Assembly: GCA_035533075.1 (NCBI GenBank)
Contig: DATLUO010000135.1
Location: forward strand, 60,285-124,284
DNA: 64,000 nucleotides
Direction of reading: 5' to 3'
Source: Pirellulales bacterium
GTDB taxonomy: Bacteria > Planctomycetota > Planctomycetia > Pirellulales > JAICIG01
Shown here: piece by piece, positions 1-8,435 of the stretch
Numbering within the stretch: position 1 is the stretch's first letter
How the letters are laid out: the number at the start of each line of letters is the position of its first letter
Program-made: the position numbers and the translations under genes
The notes under the pieces: generated by a model
Told to the model about the DNA's origin: nothing
What the model saw: only the letters and a program-made list of their open reading frames with translations
Database searches by the model: none

Positions 1-160
1 AGACGTCCTGCACCAGGTCGGCGTCGTCGGGCGGTCGTAGGCCTGTCTGGCGGACCCAGTGAAACAACAACGGCGTATAGAGACCGACGAAGCGCCGCCA
101 ATCTTGGTCGGTGCCCGCGTGCTGAAGCCGCCGCAAGAGGCTGATGGAAGTGGTTTGCAT
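1..160 (-). CDS. ECF-type RNA polymerase sigma factor, N-terminal part (runs off left edge)
   Basis: The reverse strand encodes about 53 residues starting MQTTSISLLRRLQ and continuing through DWRRFVGLYTPLLFHWV to DDADLVQDV at the window edge. This matches the region 2.1-2.2 pattern of ECF sigma factors: an aromatic-rich helix, then a D-x-x-D-L-x-Q-x-x motif that contacts core RNA polymerase. Regions 2.3-4 lie outside the window, so neither the subgroup nor an anti-sigma partner can be judged. The ATG at 158-160 is chosen; a GTG at 182-184 is in frame and would add eight residues. Family call is fairly secure, target genes unknown. Confidence 0.75.
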   Translation of the reverse strand, partial: MQTTSISLLRRLQHAGTDQDWRRFVGLYTPLLFHWVRQTGLRPPDDADLVQDV

Positions 161-245
161 CGCTTGCCGTAAAGTGACTGCCACGATCGTTGCTGCTTTG
201 ACCGGCAACCAACTGTGCAAACCATTCTAATCCGAGCCAGCCTAC

Positions 246-285
246 GAAAGCCACCGGGACCAGGCGAGCTGGCGAGCGCCGGCAC
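246..285. repeat. Degenerate REP-like element
   Basis: A diverged copy of the window's commonest intergenic repeat (GGGACCAGCGAGCTTGCGAG type) reading GGGACCAGGCGAGCTGGCGA. It directly precedes the heptamer array. Confidence 0.5.
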
Positions 286-290
286 CGGGG

Positions 291-377
291 TCAGGCGTCA
301 GGCGTCAGGCGTCGGGCGTCAGGCGTCAGGCGTCGGGCGTCGGGCGTCGGGCGTCGGGCGTCGGGCGTCAGGCATCA
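291..377. repeat. Heptanucleotide tandem array, unit GGCGTCR
   Basis: About twelve head-to-tail 7-bp units, GGCGTCA or GGCGTCG, ending in a degenerate unit. The array overlaps the 3' end of the upstream minus-strand membrane protein gene and supplies its last residues. Its unit length equals that of several other arrays in the window, although their sequences differ. Confidence 0.9.
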
Positions 378-1677
378 GCCCGGCCAGGAAAAAAAGCATC
401 ATGTTGACCATCGGAATGATCGCCAAATCCTGGAACATGGCGTTGGCGAAATAGCTGGCCATGCTGGCCAAGAACAGCAGTCCGTGCTGCCGCGCCCAAA
501 GCGGGGCCGAAGAGCGCCACAGCAGCCAGGCCTCGCGCAACCAATAACCGAGCAGCATCATAAACAGGACCGTGCCCGTCAGTCCGGTCTCGGTGAGCAG
601 ACCCAAGAAAACGTTGTGCTGCACGTAGCGGCGGGAAGTGTCGAGCGGCAAGTCGGAGGAGCGATCGTCGAGCACGTCCACGAACCGCTCGCGATAATGC
701 CCGAACCCACAGCCGAAGACCGGCCGCTCCAAAAACATCCGCCAGGCGACCACGCCCAGCACGGGCCGCAGCCTGGCCGATTCGGCGGCCTCACGGGCGC
801 TCTGGCCTTCGTCGCGTTTGAATTCAATCAGCCGCTCCCACTGCGATGCTGCAATCGCCATCGCCGCCAGCAACGTGCCGGCAACCACGGGCAGCCGCCA
901 CGATCGCGGCAACACCAGCCAAGCCACGATCAACGACATGGCCAGCGCCCCCATCCACACGCAACGCGTCAGCGTGGCATAGAATCCCCCAACGAACAGA
1001 GCGGTTAAAGCGACCATGACCAGGCGGCCTGGCCAGCCTAGCCGGGGCCAACCCATCCACATCGCGCAAAGCCCGATGGCCAAGAAGTAGCCGTTGCCCG
1101 CCGGGTTGAGCAGCGGTCCGCGGCCCCGGCCCAGAAACTCGTGGATTTCCGTGGAAGCGATGTACTGCGGGAAAACAAGCTGCTTCCAGCGCAGGCATTC
1201 GGCGATGGCCGTGCCGGCCAAGTACATGCCCAACAGGGCCAAAAAGCCGAAGACCCAACGGGTCGCCGCTTCAGACAACGGAACCTGCCGTGCCAGCCAG
1301 TACATGCCGGCCGGCATCAGGTAGTAAAAGAGCAGCTTCGAAGCGGGCAGGTTGTGCTGAAATCGCCAATCGTGCAGCAAGGTGCTCACTACGAGCAGGC
1401 ACAGGAAAGCCGCGAGCACGATCTCCGCTTTGCCCAGCGGCTTGGGCGCGACGAATCCGAGCTTTCGATAGGTGGCGCACAGCGCGAGCACCAATAGAAA
1501 CAGCAGCCGATCGGCGGTGAGAGGAATGAACCCCGTGTCGACGTGCAGGAAGGGATGGCCGAAACAGGTGCCGGTCAGAAGCACCAACAGCGCGCCATAC
1601 AACGGTCCGCCGCGCAGCAGCAGCGCGGCGCCCCAGATCAGACCAATGAGCGTTGCGACGGCGACAAAGGTTTCCAT
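319..1677 (-). CDS. O-antigen ligase/polymerase-like membrane protein (Wzy_C family)
   Basis: A 452-residue polytopic membrane protein with about ten hydrophobic segments. Conserved-looking pieces are GRGRGPLLNPAGNGYF near residue 190, then GCGFGHYRERFVDVL and YVQHNVFLGLLTETGLTG in the second half, the usual Wzy_C pattern of a large periplasmic loop with an H-N-x-x-L motif. Family members join or polymerise lipid-linked glycans at the outer face of the inner membrane, here presumably for exopolysaccharide or lipopolysaccharide. A methyltransferase gene lies upstream on the same strand, separated by repeats. The last 14 or so residues are a seven-residue repeat (RRPTPDA) encoded by the heptamer array, so the native C-terminus was probably near GLMPDA. 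Exact substrate cannot be inferred. Confidence 0.82.
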   Translation of the reverse strand: METFVAVATLIGLIWGAALLLRGGPLYGALLVLLTGTCFGHPFLHVDTGFIPLTADRLLFLLVLALCATYRKLGFVAPKPLGKAEIVLAAFLCLLVVSTLLHDWRFQHNLPASKLLFYYLMPAGMYWLARQVPLSEAATRWVFGFLALLGMYLAGTAIAECLRWKQLVFPQYIASTEIHEFLGRGRGPLLNPAGNGYFLAIGLCAMWMGWPRLGWPGRLVMVALTALFVGGFYATLTRCVWMGALAMSLIVAWLVLPRSWRLPVVAGTLLAAMAIAASQWERLIEFKRDEGQSAREAAESARLRPVLGVVAWRMFLERPVFGCGFGHYRERFVDVLDDRSSDLPLDTSRRYVQHNVFLGLLTETGLTGTVLFMMLLGYWLREAWLLWRSSAPLWARQHGLLFLASMASYFANAMFQDLAIIPMVNMMLFFLAGLMPDARRPTPDARRPTPDA

Positions 1678-1695
1678 GGAAAATGACGAAGGATG

Positions 1696-1733
1696 TAGGG
1701 TGGGACCAGCGAGCTTGCGAGCGCCGGCCCACC
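1696..1733. repeat. REP-like element (forward arm)
   Basis: TAGGGTGGGACCAGCGAGCT followed by TGCGAGCGCCGGCCCACC. It pairs with an inverted copy at 1802-1840 across a heptamer-rich spacer. Confidence 0.9.
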
Positions 1734-1735
1734 AT

Positions 1736-1798
1736 CGTCAGGCGTCAGGCGTCAGGCTGTTTGTCCTGACGCCTGAGGCCTGAAACCTGACGCCTCAA
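1736..1798. repeat. Heptamer repeats in inverted orientation
   Basis: GGCGTCA units at 1736-1761 are followed by the complementary CCTGACG/CCTGAGG-type units at 1769-1797. They could fold into a stem and lie exactly between the two REP-like arms. Confidence 0.8.
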
Positions 1799-1801
1799 AT
1801 C

Positions 1802-1840
1802 GGTGGGCCGGCGCTCGCAAGCTCGCTGGTCCCACTCTAC
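1802..1840. repeat. REP-like element (reverse arm)
   Basis: GGTGGGCCGGCGCTCGCAAG followed by CTCGCTGGTCCCACTCTAC, the inverted complement of the element at 1696-1733. Confidence 0.9.
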
Positions 1841-1846
1841 GTTCCC

Positions 1847-2581
1847 TCATCTCTCATCCCTCTTCGTCAGCACCATCAGCGATCGCCCTCCCAGCAAGCG
1901 AACGGCCAAATCGGCATTGGCCCGCAGCAGCGTCTGGCGCATCAGCGCCAGCGCTTTTTGCCGCAAGGGCTTGCCGCGCAACAGCAGGCGTTGCTCGGGA
2001 TAGAACCAATCGACGACTTCATGGCCCGCTTTCGCCAGCGCGGCCAGCGCGGTGTCTTTCGTGAAGTAGTGGATGTGACCCACGCTGGCGCGTAAGTCGA
2101 GAATCGGATAGCTGCGCCACACGCTGTAGGCCGACAGGTCGAGCGGAATGTGAAAGATCGCATGCCGGCCGCGCGGCTTGAGCCGACGCAGAAATCCATA
2201 ATAGTCGTCCAGGTGTTCGATCAAATCGATCACCAGCATCAGGTCGAAGGACGTCTGCGGTTCGTCGAACAAATCGGCCTGGCGGAACTGCAGCCGCTCG
2301 TTGACGCGTGACCGCGACAATTCATGGGCCTGCGGAGAAATGTCATAGCCCCAAAAGCGACAGTCGTCGGGCAGCTTCTTTTGCAATTGGGCCAGCACTT
2401 CACCCGCGCCGCAACCGACTTCACAGATGGTCTTGGGCGCCAACGAGTGCCGCAGAATCAACTGAAAGATGTTGTCGGCCTTCCACGGCGAATCTTCGAC
2501 GTGCCACGTGGGATTGCGTTCGAGATACTCGCCGTCGGTGTAGGGTCGCGCCGCGGAATCAATTTCGGCCGCTGATGCCAT
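1847..2581 (-). CDS. Class I SAM-dependent methyltransferase
   Basis: A 244-residue soluble protein with a Rossmann methyltransferase core. Motif I is ICEVGCGAGEVLAQL near residues 52-66. An acidic strand end, WGYDIS, follows near residue 79, and the motif IV region is LMLVIDLIEHLDD near residue 115. The arrangement resembles Methyltransf_11/23 enzymes that act on small molecules, quinones or glycan precursors. It lies upstream of, and on the same strand as, an O-antigen ligase-like gene, so methylation of a surface glycan is a reasonable inference. The repeats between them argue against tight coupling. The start is the ATG at 2579-2581. No catalytic residue that would define the substrate is apparent. 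Confidence 0.82.
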   Translation of the reverse strand: MASAAEIDSAARPYTDGEYLERNPTWHVEDSPWKADNIFQLILRHSLAPKTICEVGCGAGEVLAQLQKKLPDDCRFWGYDISPQAHELSRSRVNERLQFRQADLFDEPQTSFDLMLVIDLIEHLDDYYGFLRRLKPRGRHAIFHIPLDLSAYSVWRSYPILDLRASVGHIHYFTKDTALAALAKAGHEVVDWFYPEQRLLLRGKPLRQKALALMRQTLLRANADLAVRLLGGRSLMVLTKRDER

Positions 2582-2766
2582 GTTGTCCTCGCAATGTGCT
2601 CATCGTTGGGGTTCACCCGGAACCTGCGTACCGGCGGGGGTTGAAAAATGGTGGGCATGTGCGTCTCTTTAGGGTTTTGTAACGCAAGACCTTGGGAGAA
2701 CAGCACAAATCCACGAGCTTACTTTACCATGCCTTCAGTATTCGAGGCTACAGCTGCGTCCGGTCC

Positions 2767-3163
2767 TCATAAGGTCAGAGGGGATTCTCGCAGCACTTCG
2801 TGGACCAGCTCCTTCAGCGCTTGCCGGTTCAGATCGTCGATCGGCGCGTCATGGTGCTTGTCCTCCACCAACTCGCCCAGCGTGCCTTCGATGTCGGGAC
2901 CGGCCGTGTCGAGCGATAACAGTGGCCGGTCGACCGAGAGCAGCGTTGCGGCGTCCCGCTCCGGCAAGCCGCAGGCTTCGATCTCTTCTTCCACGGTCGG
3001 GTGGCGCCAGTTCCGCTCAATCCACCGCCGCCGCGATTTCTGAAAGCGAACGAGCGACCGCAGCTTCTCGCGCGGCAAGACAATCATGCCGGCGTGCTCG
3101 ACCAGCGACTTGGTGATCGATTGCTTGATCCACCAGGTCGCGTAGGTCGAGAAACGGTATCCG
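2767..3163 (-). pseudogene. Sigma-70 family sigma factor relic (regions 2.4-3 only)
   Basis: On the minus strand, GYRFSTYATWWIKQSITKSL is a near-canonical sigma-70 region 2.4 helix that recognises the -10 element. The frame continues through a region 3-like segment (residues about 20-100) and stops at SPLTL, before any region 4 helix-turn-helix. Upstream of region 2.4 there is only low-complexity purine-rich DNA with an in-frame TAG near 3205, so regions 1 and 2.1-2.3 are missing. An internal ATG at 3085-3087 would give a 106-residue ORF, but this would lack promoter -10 and -35 recognition. The gene is therefore read as a relic truncated at both ends. Confidence 0.72.
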
Positions 3164-3201
3164 ATCTGTCTTTCCCTCGCTCTGTCTCTCCGTCTCTCCC
3201 T

Positions 3202-4437
3202 CTACCAATCAAGCACCGACCCGTCGTCCTCATCATAAAGCTCGCTCCCGCGCCAGTCGTGGCCGATCTTCTCGGCCACGGCGTCGTCGTCGAGCTCGAT
3301 GCCCAGGCCGGGGCCGGTCGGCAGGTCGAGATAGCCGTCGCGCAGCGCGAACGGCCGCTTCAAATACCCTTCGCCAAGCGTCACCTGCTCCTGGCAGAGG
3401 AAGTTGGGAATCGAAGCCGCGATCTGCACGCCGGCGGCCAACGAGATCGGGCCGAGAGGGTTATGCGGCGCGATTGCCGCGTAATAGGCTTCCGCCATGC
3501 CGGCGATCAGCCGCACCTCGGTGATGCCGCCGGCGTGGCACAAATCGGGCTGCAAGATCGTCGCGGCCCTCTTTTCCAGCACCTCGCGAAAGCCCCACTT
3601 GGTGAATACCCGCTCGCCCGTGGCAATCGGCAAGTGTGTGCCACGAGCAAGCTCGGCCATCACGTCGTGGTTTTGCGCCTGGCACGGTTCTTCGACGAAC
3701 ATCGGCTGATACGGCTCCAACGCCTTGATCAGCAGCTTGGCGGTCGCCGGGCTGATGGCGCCGTGGAAGTCGATGGCCAGGTCGACGTCGTCGCCGGCCA
3801 GCTCGCGCATTTCAGCAAACCGCTCGGCGGCGTAGTTGATCTCGGCCGGCGTTTCGACATAGCGGCTGGGCCGGCGCTTGGCGGGCGTTGTCTTGAAGGC
3901 CATGAAACCGCGAGCCAGCCCCCGCTTCAGGGCCGCGCGGCTTTTGGCATGGGCATACACGCGCACGCGCTCGCGCGTCGGGCCGCCCAGCAGCTCATAG
4001 ACGGGCACGCCCAGGGCCTTGCCCTTGATGTCCCACAACGCCATGTCGATGCCGCTCAGGGCGCTGGTGAGCACCGGCCCGCCGCGATAGAACGCGTGCC
4101 GATAGATGGCCTGCCAATGGTGCGCCACGCGACGCGGGTCCTTGCCGAGCAGGTAGGGTTCGATGGCCCGCACCGCCTCGGCCACCGTATCGGCGCGTCC
4201 TTCGACGACCGGCTCGCCCAAGCCGACGACGCCCGCGTTCGTATGGACCTTCAGGAACAACCAGCGCGGCTTGACCTTGTAGGTTTCAAGCCGAGTCACT
4301 TTCATCGAATCTTTTGGGCGGAGCGGCGCGGCGTCGCCCGCGCGCTCCTCGGCCTGGGCCAGCGTTTGCCGCAGCCAGGCCCAGCCACCCATCGCCGCGG
4401 TGGCGCCCATCGCGGCACGTCGGTTGAAGTATCTCAC
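3202..4437 (-). CDS. dgoD: Galactonate dehydratase-like enolase-superfamily protein, possibly Tat-exported
   Basis: About 411 residues. The mature part begins MKVTRLETYKVKPRW and carries an enolase-superfamily capping domain and TIM barrel. Metal ligands are visible in AIDFHGAIS, FVEEPCQAQ and IATGERVF. The DFHG motif is typical of D-galactonate dehydratases, which convert D-galactonate to 2-keto-3-deoxygalactonate. Upstream of the conserved start the frame stays open through RYFNRRAAMGATAAMGGWAW, which resembles a twin-arginine signal. A GTG at 4435-4437 begins this form, and an ATG at 4303-4305 would give a cytosolic 367-residue enzyme. It is divergent from the moxR-like gene at 4540. Substrate within the mandelate racemase/galactonate dehydratase group is not certain. 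Confidence 0.8.
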   Translation of the reverse strand: MRYFNRRAAMGATAAMGGWAWLRQTLAQAEERAGDAAPLRPKDSMKVTRLETYKVKPRWLFLKVHTNAGVVGLGEPVVEGRADTVAEAVRAIEPYLLGKDPRRVAHHWQAIYRHAFYRGGPVLTSALSGIDMALWDIKGKALGVPVYELLGGPTRERVRVYAHAKSRAALKRGLARGFMAFKTTPAKRRPSRYVETPAEINYAAERFAEMRELAGDDVDLAIDFHGAISPATAKLLIKALEPYQPMFVEEPCQAQNHDVMAELARGTHLPIATGERVFTKWGFREVLEKRAATILQPDLCHAGGITEVRLIAGMAEAYYAAIAPHNPLGPISLAAGVQIAASIPNFLCQEQVTLGEGYLKRPFALRDGYLDLPTGPGLGIELDDDAVAEKIGHDWRGSELYDEDDGSVLDW

Positions 4438-4539
4438 AGGTCTTGATTGCCGAAAAAGGTGTCCTGCCCCAGTTTGTTCGCCAGACTCTATTCTTGATAG
4501 GAACTTCCGCGTCCACAACGTCTGTGTACAATACAATCC

Positions 4540-5595
<1,056 letters not shown>

Positions 5596-5617
5596 GCCGG
5601 ATGGGTTGCTTTTACAT

Positions 5618-5815
5618 TTAGGGCAACCGCAGCCGCCACGCGTCACGGCCGCACGACCAGCCAGATCGTGTTCCGCTACGCGCTCGACGTCGGCATGCTG
5701 CCCCTGACCGGGACGAGCAGCGCCGAGCACATGCGCCAGGACCTGGCGGTTTTCGATTTTCCAGCTCGACGCCGACGCGGTGGCCCGCATCGAGAACCTG
5801 GCCGCGCCGCAGCCC
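5618..5815 (+). pseudogene. Aldo/keto reductase C-terminal relic, frameshifted
   Basis: The forward strand reads HGRTTSQIVFRYALDVGMLP then LTGTSSAEHMRQDLAVFDF, the C-terminal NADPH-binding stretch of aldo/keto reductases. After VFDF the frame must shift by one base near 5759-5763 to continue QLDADAVARIENLA, the expected last helix. The catalytic Asp/Tyr/Lys/His tetrad and most of the barrel are absent, so this is a non-functional fragment. It begins about 20 bases after the moxR-like gene stop. Confidence 0.72.
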
Positions 5816-7021
5816 GCGCCGCCGGGACACCCCACCATTGGCCAACTGGCGGATTCCGCCAGTTGGCCAGGCGGTCTGGCCCTGCCGGGCGAAAACCACT
5901 TGCGGAAAACAAGGGCCGTGTCCGCACGTCTTTCGCCGCAACGCATTGGGTCGCAGCCGTTTGCGGCCCAGCACGGACGCATCGAAACCGGCTTATGCAA
6001 GCGCCGTTTTCGCCTGGGCGGGCCCGGCGTCGCCGCCCGACACCGCGCCGGTCCGGCGGAACGCATTCATTGTCAAATTGTCAAAGACCCGGTGCGACGC
6101 TTAAGCGTCGTTGCTGCCCGACTCGTCACGAACGGCAGCGGCGGACCGCCGTTTTTGTCTTCTCATCTCCGCCGGACGATGCGTTTTCAGCAGCCGAACG
6201 GCCGGCAATCCGGCTGAACTGCCGCCGGCGAATTACCGTTGCGGAAAAACAATTATCGTTGTCAAAAACAAAAAGCGTCTCAGCAGAATCCTTGCTCCAA
6301 AGCCATTGCCTCAAACAGGTTGCGGCAGCACCGTTGCGGCCTCGCGAAATGTGCCCGCAACCATAAATCTAGGGGGTATGGATGATTTTGGATTTGCTCC
6401 CGACGCGCCGGGATTGGATTTTGGATTCACGTCCGCCACCGGCCATTTTTCTGTCTGAAATCTTTCCGGCATTTACCTGTCGTTCTACCGCGCCGCTGGC
6501 TTGCGATGTTTCGTTTTTGTATTCAAAATAGAGTACGCACGCACATAATTTCGGCACCCGCGCAGGAAACCCTAGCAGGTCGGTCGACAGCCAAAGACCT
6601 CGTGTTTCATCGGTGTGGGCAAATTTGCCCACACCGTGCGCGGGGGGGTGGGTGGCTGGCCAACCATCGGCGTCGCTGCTCAATGCTTCAGCACGGACGA
6701 CCGACCATCGGCCCGCTTTTTCCCCTTTTGCCAGTAATACGCTTGCCACCGACCGGGAATTCCAAAAAGAATTCGGGCGGGCCTCAGGCGTCGCCGAGGC
6801 GGTTTGGTTCCTCTGCCAGAGCGCTGCGACTGCTGCAACGGCACGGGCTGCGACCGGTGCCGCCATAGCGGCTGCATTTGCTCGGCCATCGCGCCGCGGC
6901 CCTGGTGGCCGGCACGGCTTCTCGGCAAATTGTTTCGGGCACCGCTGTCCGCTAAACTGATTGCCCATCCGCGTTTTTGCGAGTGGCGATTCACGACTGG
7001 TTTTCCCTATTTGAGCGCGGG
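5816..7021. other. Long stretch with no convincing gene
   Basis: About 1.2 kb upstream of the BREX-like genes. It holds a perfect hairpin (5839-5869), T/A-rich segments related to the GGATTTT heptamer near 6378-6425, and several long open frames of skewed Arg/Pro/Ala composition that match no family I recognise. The promoter of the BREX-like cluster should lie at the right end, but I cannot place a convincing -35/-10 pair. Confidence 0.6.
5839..5869. repeat. Perfect 15-bp inverted repeat with one-base loop
   Basis: TGGCCAACTGGCGGA is followed by one T and its exact complement TCCGCCAGTTGGCCA. There is no T-run after it, so it is more likely a dispersed palindromic element than an intrinsic terminator. 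Confidence 0.85.
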
Positions 7022-7876
7022 ATGAATGTGACGAGCAGCGTTGAAGCATATCTGGCGAGGCCTCCCGTGCGGCAAAACCCGGTGCAGCACAACAAATCGA
7101 AGGCGCTTCCGGCTGCGCTGGGGTTCCGCAATGGCTCGATGAGCGTCCATACCAGCCGGACCATGATGTTCGGCGAACTTGCCCTCGTGCTCGAGACGGT
7201 TCCAGGCAATGTCCGGCCCGATGCCTATATCGCGGCGATCGTGGAGGAGAACGTCCTGGGCAAGCCGACCCAGACGACCCGGCAGCGCACGGCAAAGCGG
7301 CTGGAGGAGCTCTACTGCCTTGGCCCGAACTGCGCGCTGTTCCGGCTGATGAGGCATTTCTGGGCCGCCGATCAGGCCAGCCGCCCGATGTTGGCCTTTC
7401 TCGCCGCCGCGGCACGTGACCCGCTGCTCCGGGAAACGACGCCGTTCGTCCAGGCGATCGCGGTGGGCGAGCCAGTCACGCCGGACGAAATCGCAAAGCA
7501 CCTCGACCAAAAGTATCCCAATCGCTTCCGACCAACAACGCTTCACTCGACCGCCCAAAATCTCGCGTCATCGTGGACGCAGGCGGGCTACCTGACTGGG
7601 AAGGTCAAAAAGAGTCGCTCGATTCCGACCGTGACGCCGGTTACCGCTGCCTTTGCCTTCGTGCTGGGTTATCTGTGCGGTTTGCGCGGCCGGTTGCTCC
7701 TGGGTTGCGTATGGACGCGGTTGCTCGACCGTTCGCCCAGCGACTTGAGCCATCTCGCCACCGAGGCGTCGAAGCAGGGCTGGCTGGTTTACAAGCACGC
7801 AGGGGCTATCGTGGAAATCACCTTCCCTGGGCTGCTGACGGCATCGGAGGAGGAAGCAAGCCATGAATCGAATTGA
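7022..7876 (+). CDS. BREX-associated protein in the BrxA position
   Basis: About 284 residues from the ATG at 7022 (an in-frame ATG at 6977 would add 15). No catalytic motif is evident. Segments such as SMSVHTSRTMMFGELALVLE and AAIVEENVLGKPTQTTRQRT near residues 38-90 suggest a small helical DNA-binding-like protein. Its stop overlaps the start of brxB by 14 bases, and brxC and pglX follow, which is the order brxA-brxB-brxC-pglX of type 1 BREX phage-defence loci. I assign it the BrxA position from context and gross similarity to proteins found next to DUF1788 genes. It is not an identified DUF1819 protein. Intact in sequence, but the system it serves is broken downstream. Confidence 0.6.
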   Translation: MNVTSSVEAYLARPPVRQNPVQHNKSKALPAALGFRNGSMSVHTSRTMMFGELALVLETVPGNVRPDAYIAAIVEENVLGKPTQTTRQRTAKRLEELYCLGPNCALFRLMRHFWAADQASRPMLAFLAAAARDPLLRETTPFVQAIAVGEPVTPDEIAKHLDQKYPNRFRPTTLHSTAQNLASSWTQAGYLTGKVKKSRSIPTVTPVTAAFAFVLGYLCGLRGRLLLGCVWTRLLDRSPSDLSHLATEASKQGWLVYKHAGAIVEITFPGLLTASEEEASHESN

Positions 7877-8435
7877 AGCATTCAAACGAAATTACCAGCG
7901 TGTCTGTGGCCTGCCATGGGACCGCAATGTCGCCGGCGCACAGCGGATTTGGATCGCCGTTTACGACAAAGAAGATGAACGGAAGCTGCGGCTGAGGACC
8001 GACCTGTTTGCCGAAGCAACCCGAACGGCCGGTCACCGCTGGCACCGCTGTGATCTCACCGATGCCTTTGCCGATTGGCTGACAAGCCCACCCTATTCAA
8101 GCTATGCCGAGAGCTACTTTGAGTCGCCGGAACTGCTCGACGATGGGCCGCTGGCCGACTTCAAAGAAAATGTCGCCGGCAGGATCATCGAAGCTCTGAA
8201 TTCGGTTCCCAACGCAGACGATACCGTGGTGGCCGTCAGCGGCATCGCATCCCTGTTCGGCTTCCTGCGGATTTCCGAGGTCCTGCCCCTGGTCGAGTCG
8301 CACATCCAGGGGCGGTTGCTGGTCTTTTTCCCCGGAGTCTACGAACAAGACAATTACCGCCTGCTCGACGCCCGCGACGGGTGGAACTACCACGCCGTGC
8401 CCATCACGCCCGCTGTGGGAGACAGCCACCGATGA
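7863..8435 (+). CDS. brxB: BREX protein BrxB (DUF1788)
   Basis: A 190-residue protein with the DUF1788 hallmarks: an N-terminal RIEAFKRNYQRVC helix, GIASLFGFLRISEVLPLVE near residues 122-140, and a C-terminal LLVFFPGVYEQDNYRLLDAR followed by DGWNYHAVPITP. BrxB is an essential but enzymatically undefined component of type 1 BREX, thought to act with BrxC and the PglX methyltransferase. It overlaps the upstream gene by 14 bases and the brxC start by 4 bases (ATGA), indicating translational coupling. The reading frame is complete. Confidence 0.85.
   Translation: MNRIEAFKRNYQRVCGLPWDRNVAGAQRIWIAVYDKEDERKLRLRTDLFAEATRTAGHRWHRCDLTDAFADWLTSPPYSSYAESYFESPELLDDGPLADFKENVAGRIIEALNSVPNADDTVVAVSGIASLFGFLRISEVLPLVESHIQGRLLVFFPGVYEQDNYRLLDARDGWNYHAVPITPAVGDSHR

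Noticed and set aside
291..377. The GGCGTC array as a CRISPR
   Set aside because: Units are 7 bp, contiguous and without unique spacers; no cas gene is present.
3001..4446. A 481-codon forward frame antisense to the galactonate dehydratase-like gene
   Set aside because: It is the mirror frame of a well-recognised enolase-superfamily gene in GC-rich DNA; its composition is His/Arg/Gly-rich and matches no family.
6804..7025. A short frame with CDCCNGTGCDRCRHSGC, resembling a DnaJ-type zinc-finger motif
   Set aside because: The motif is isolated, has no supporting start or domain, and the rest of the frame is low-complexity; chance is more likely.
6369..7415. A 348-codon minus-strand frame spanning the region before the BREX-like cluster
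   Set aside because: Arg/Ser/Pro-rich with no domain; it overlaps the coupled BrxA-position gene on the other strand and is typical of chance frames in high-GC DNA.
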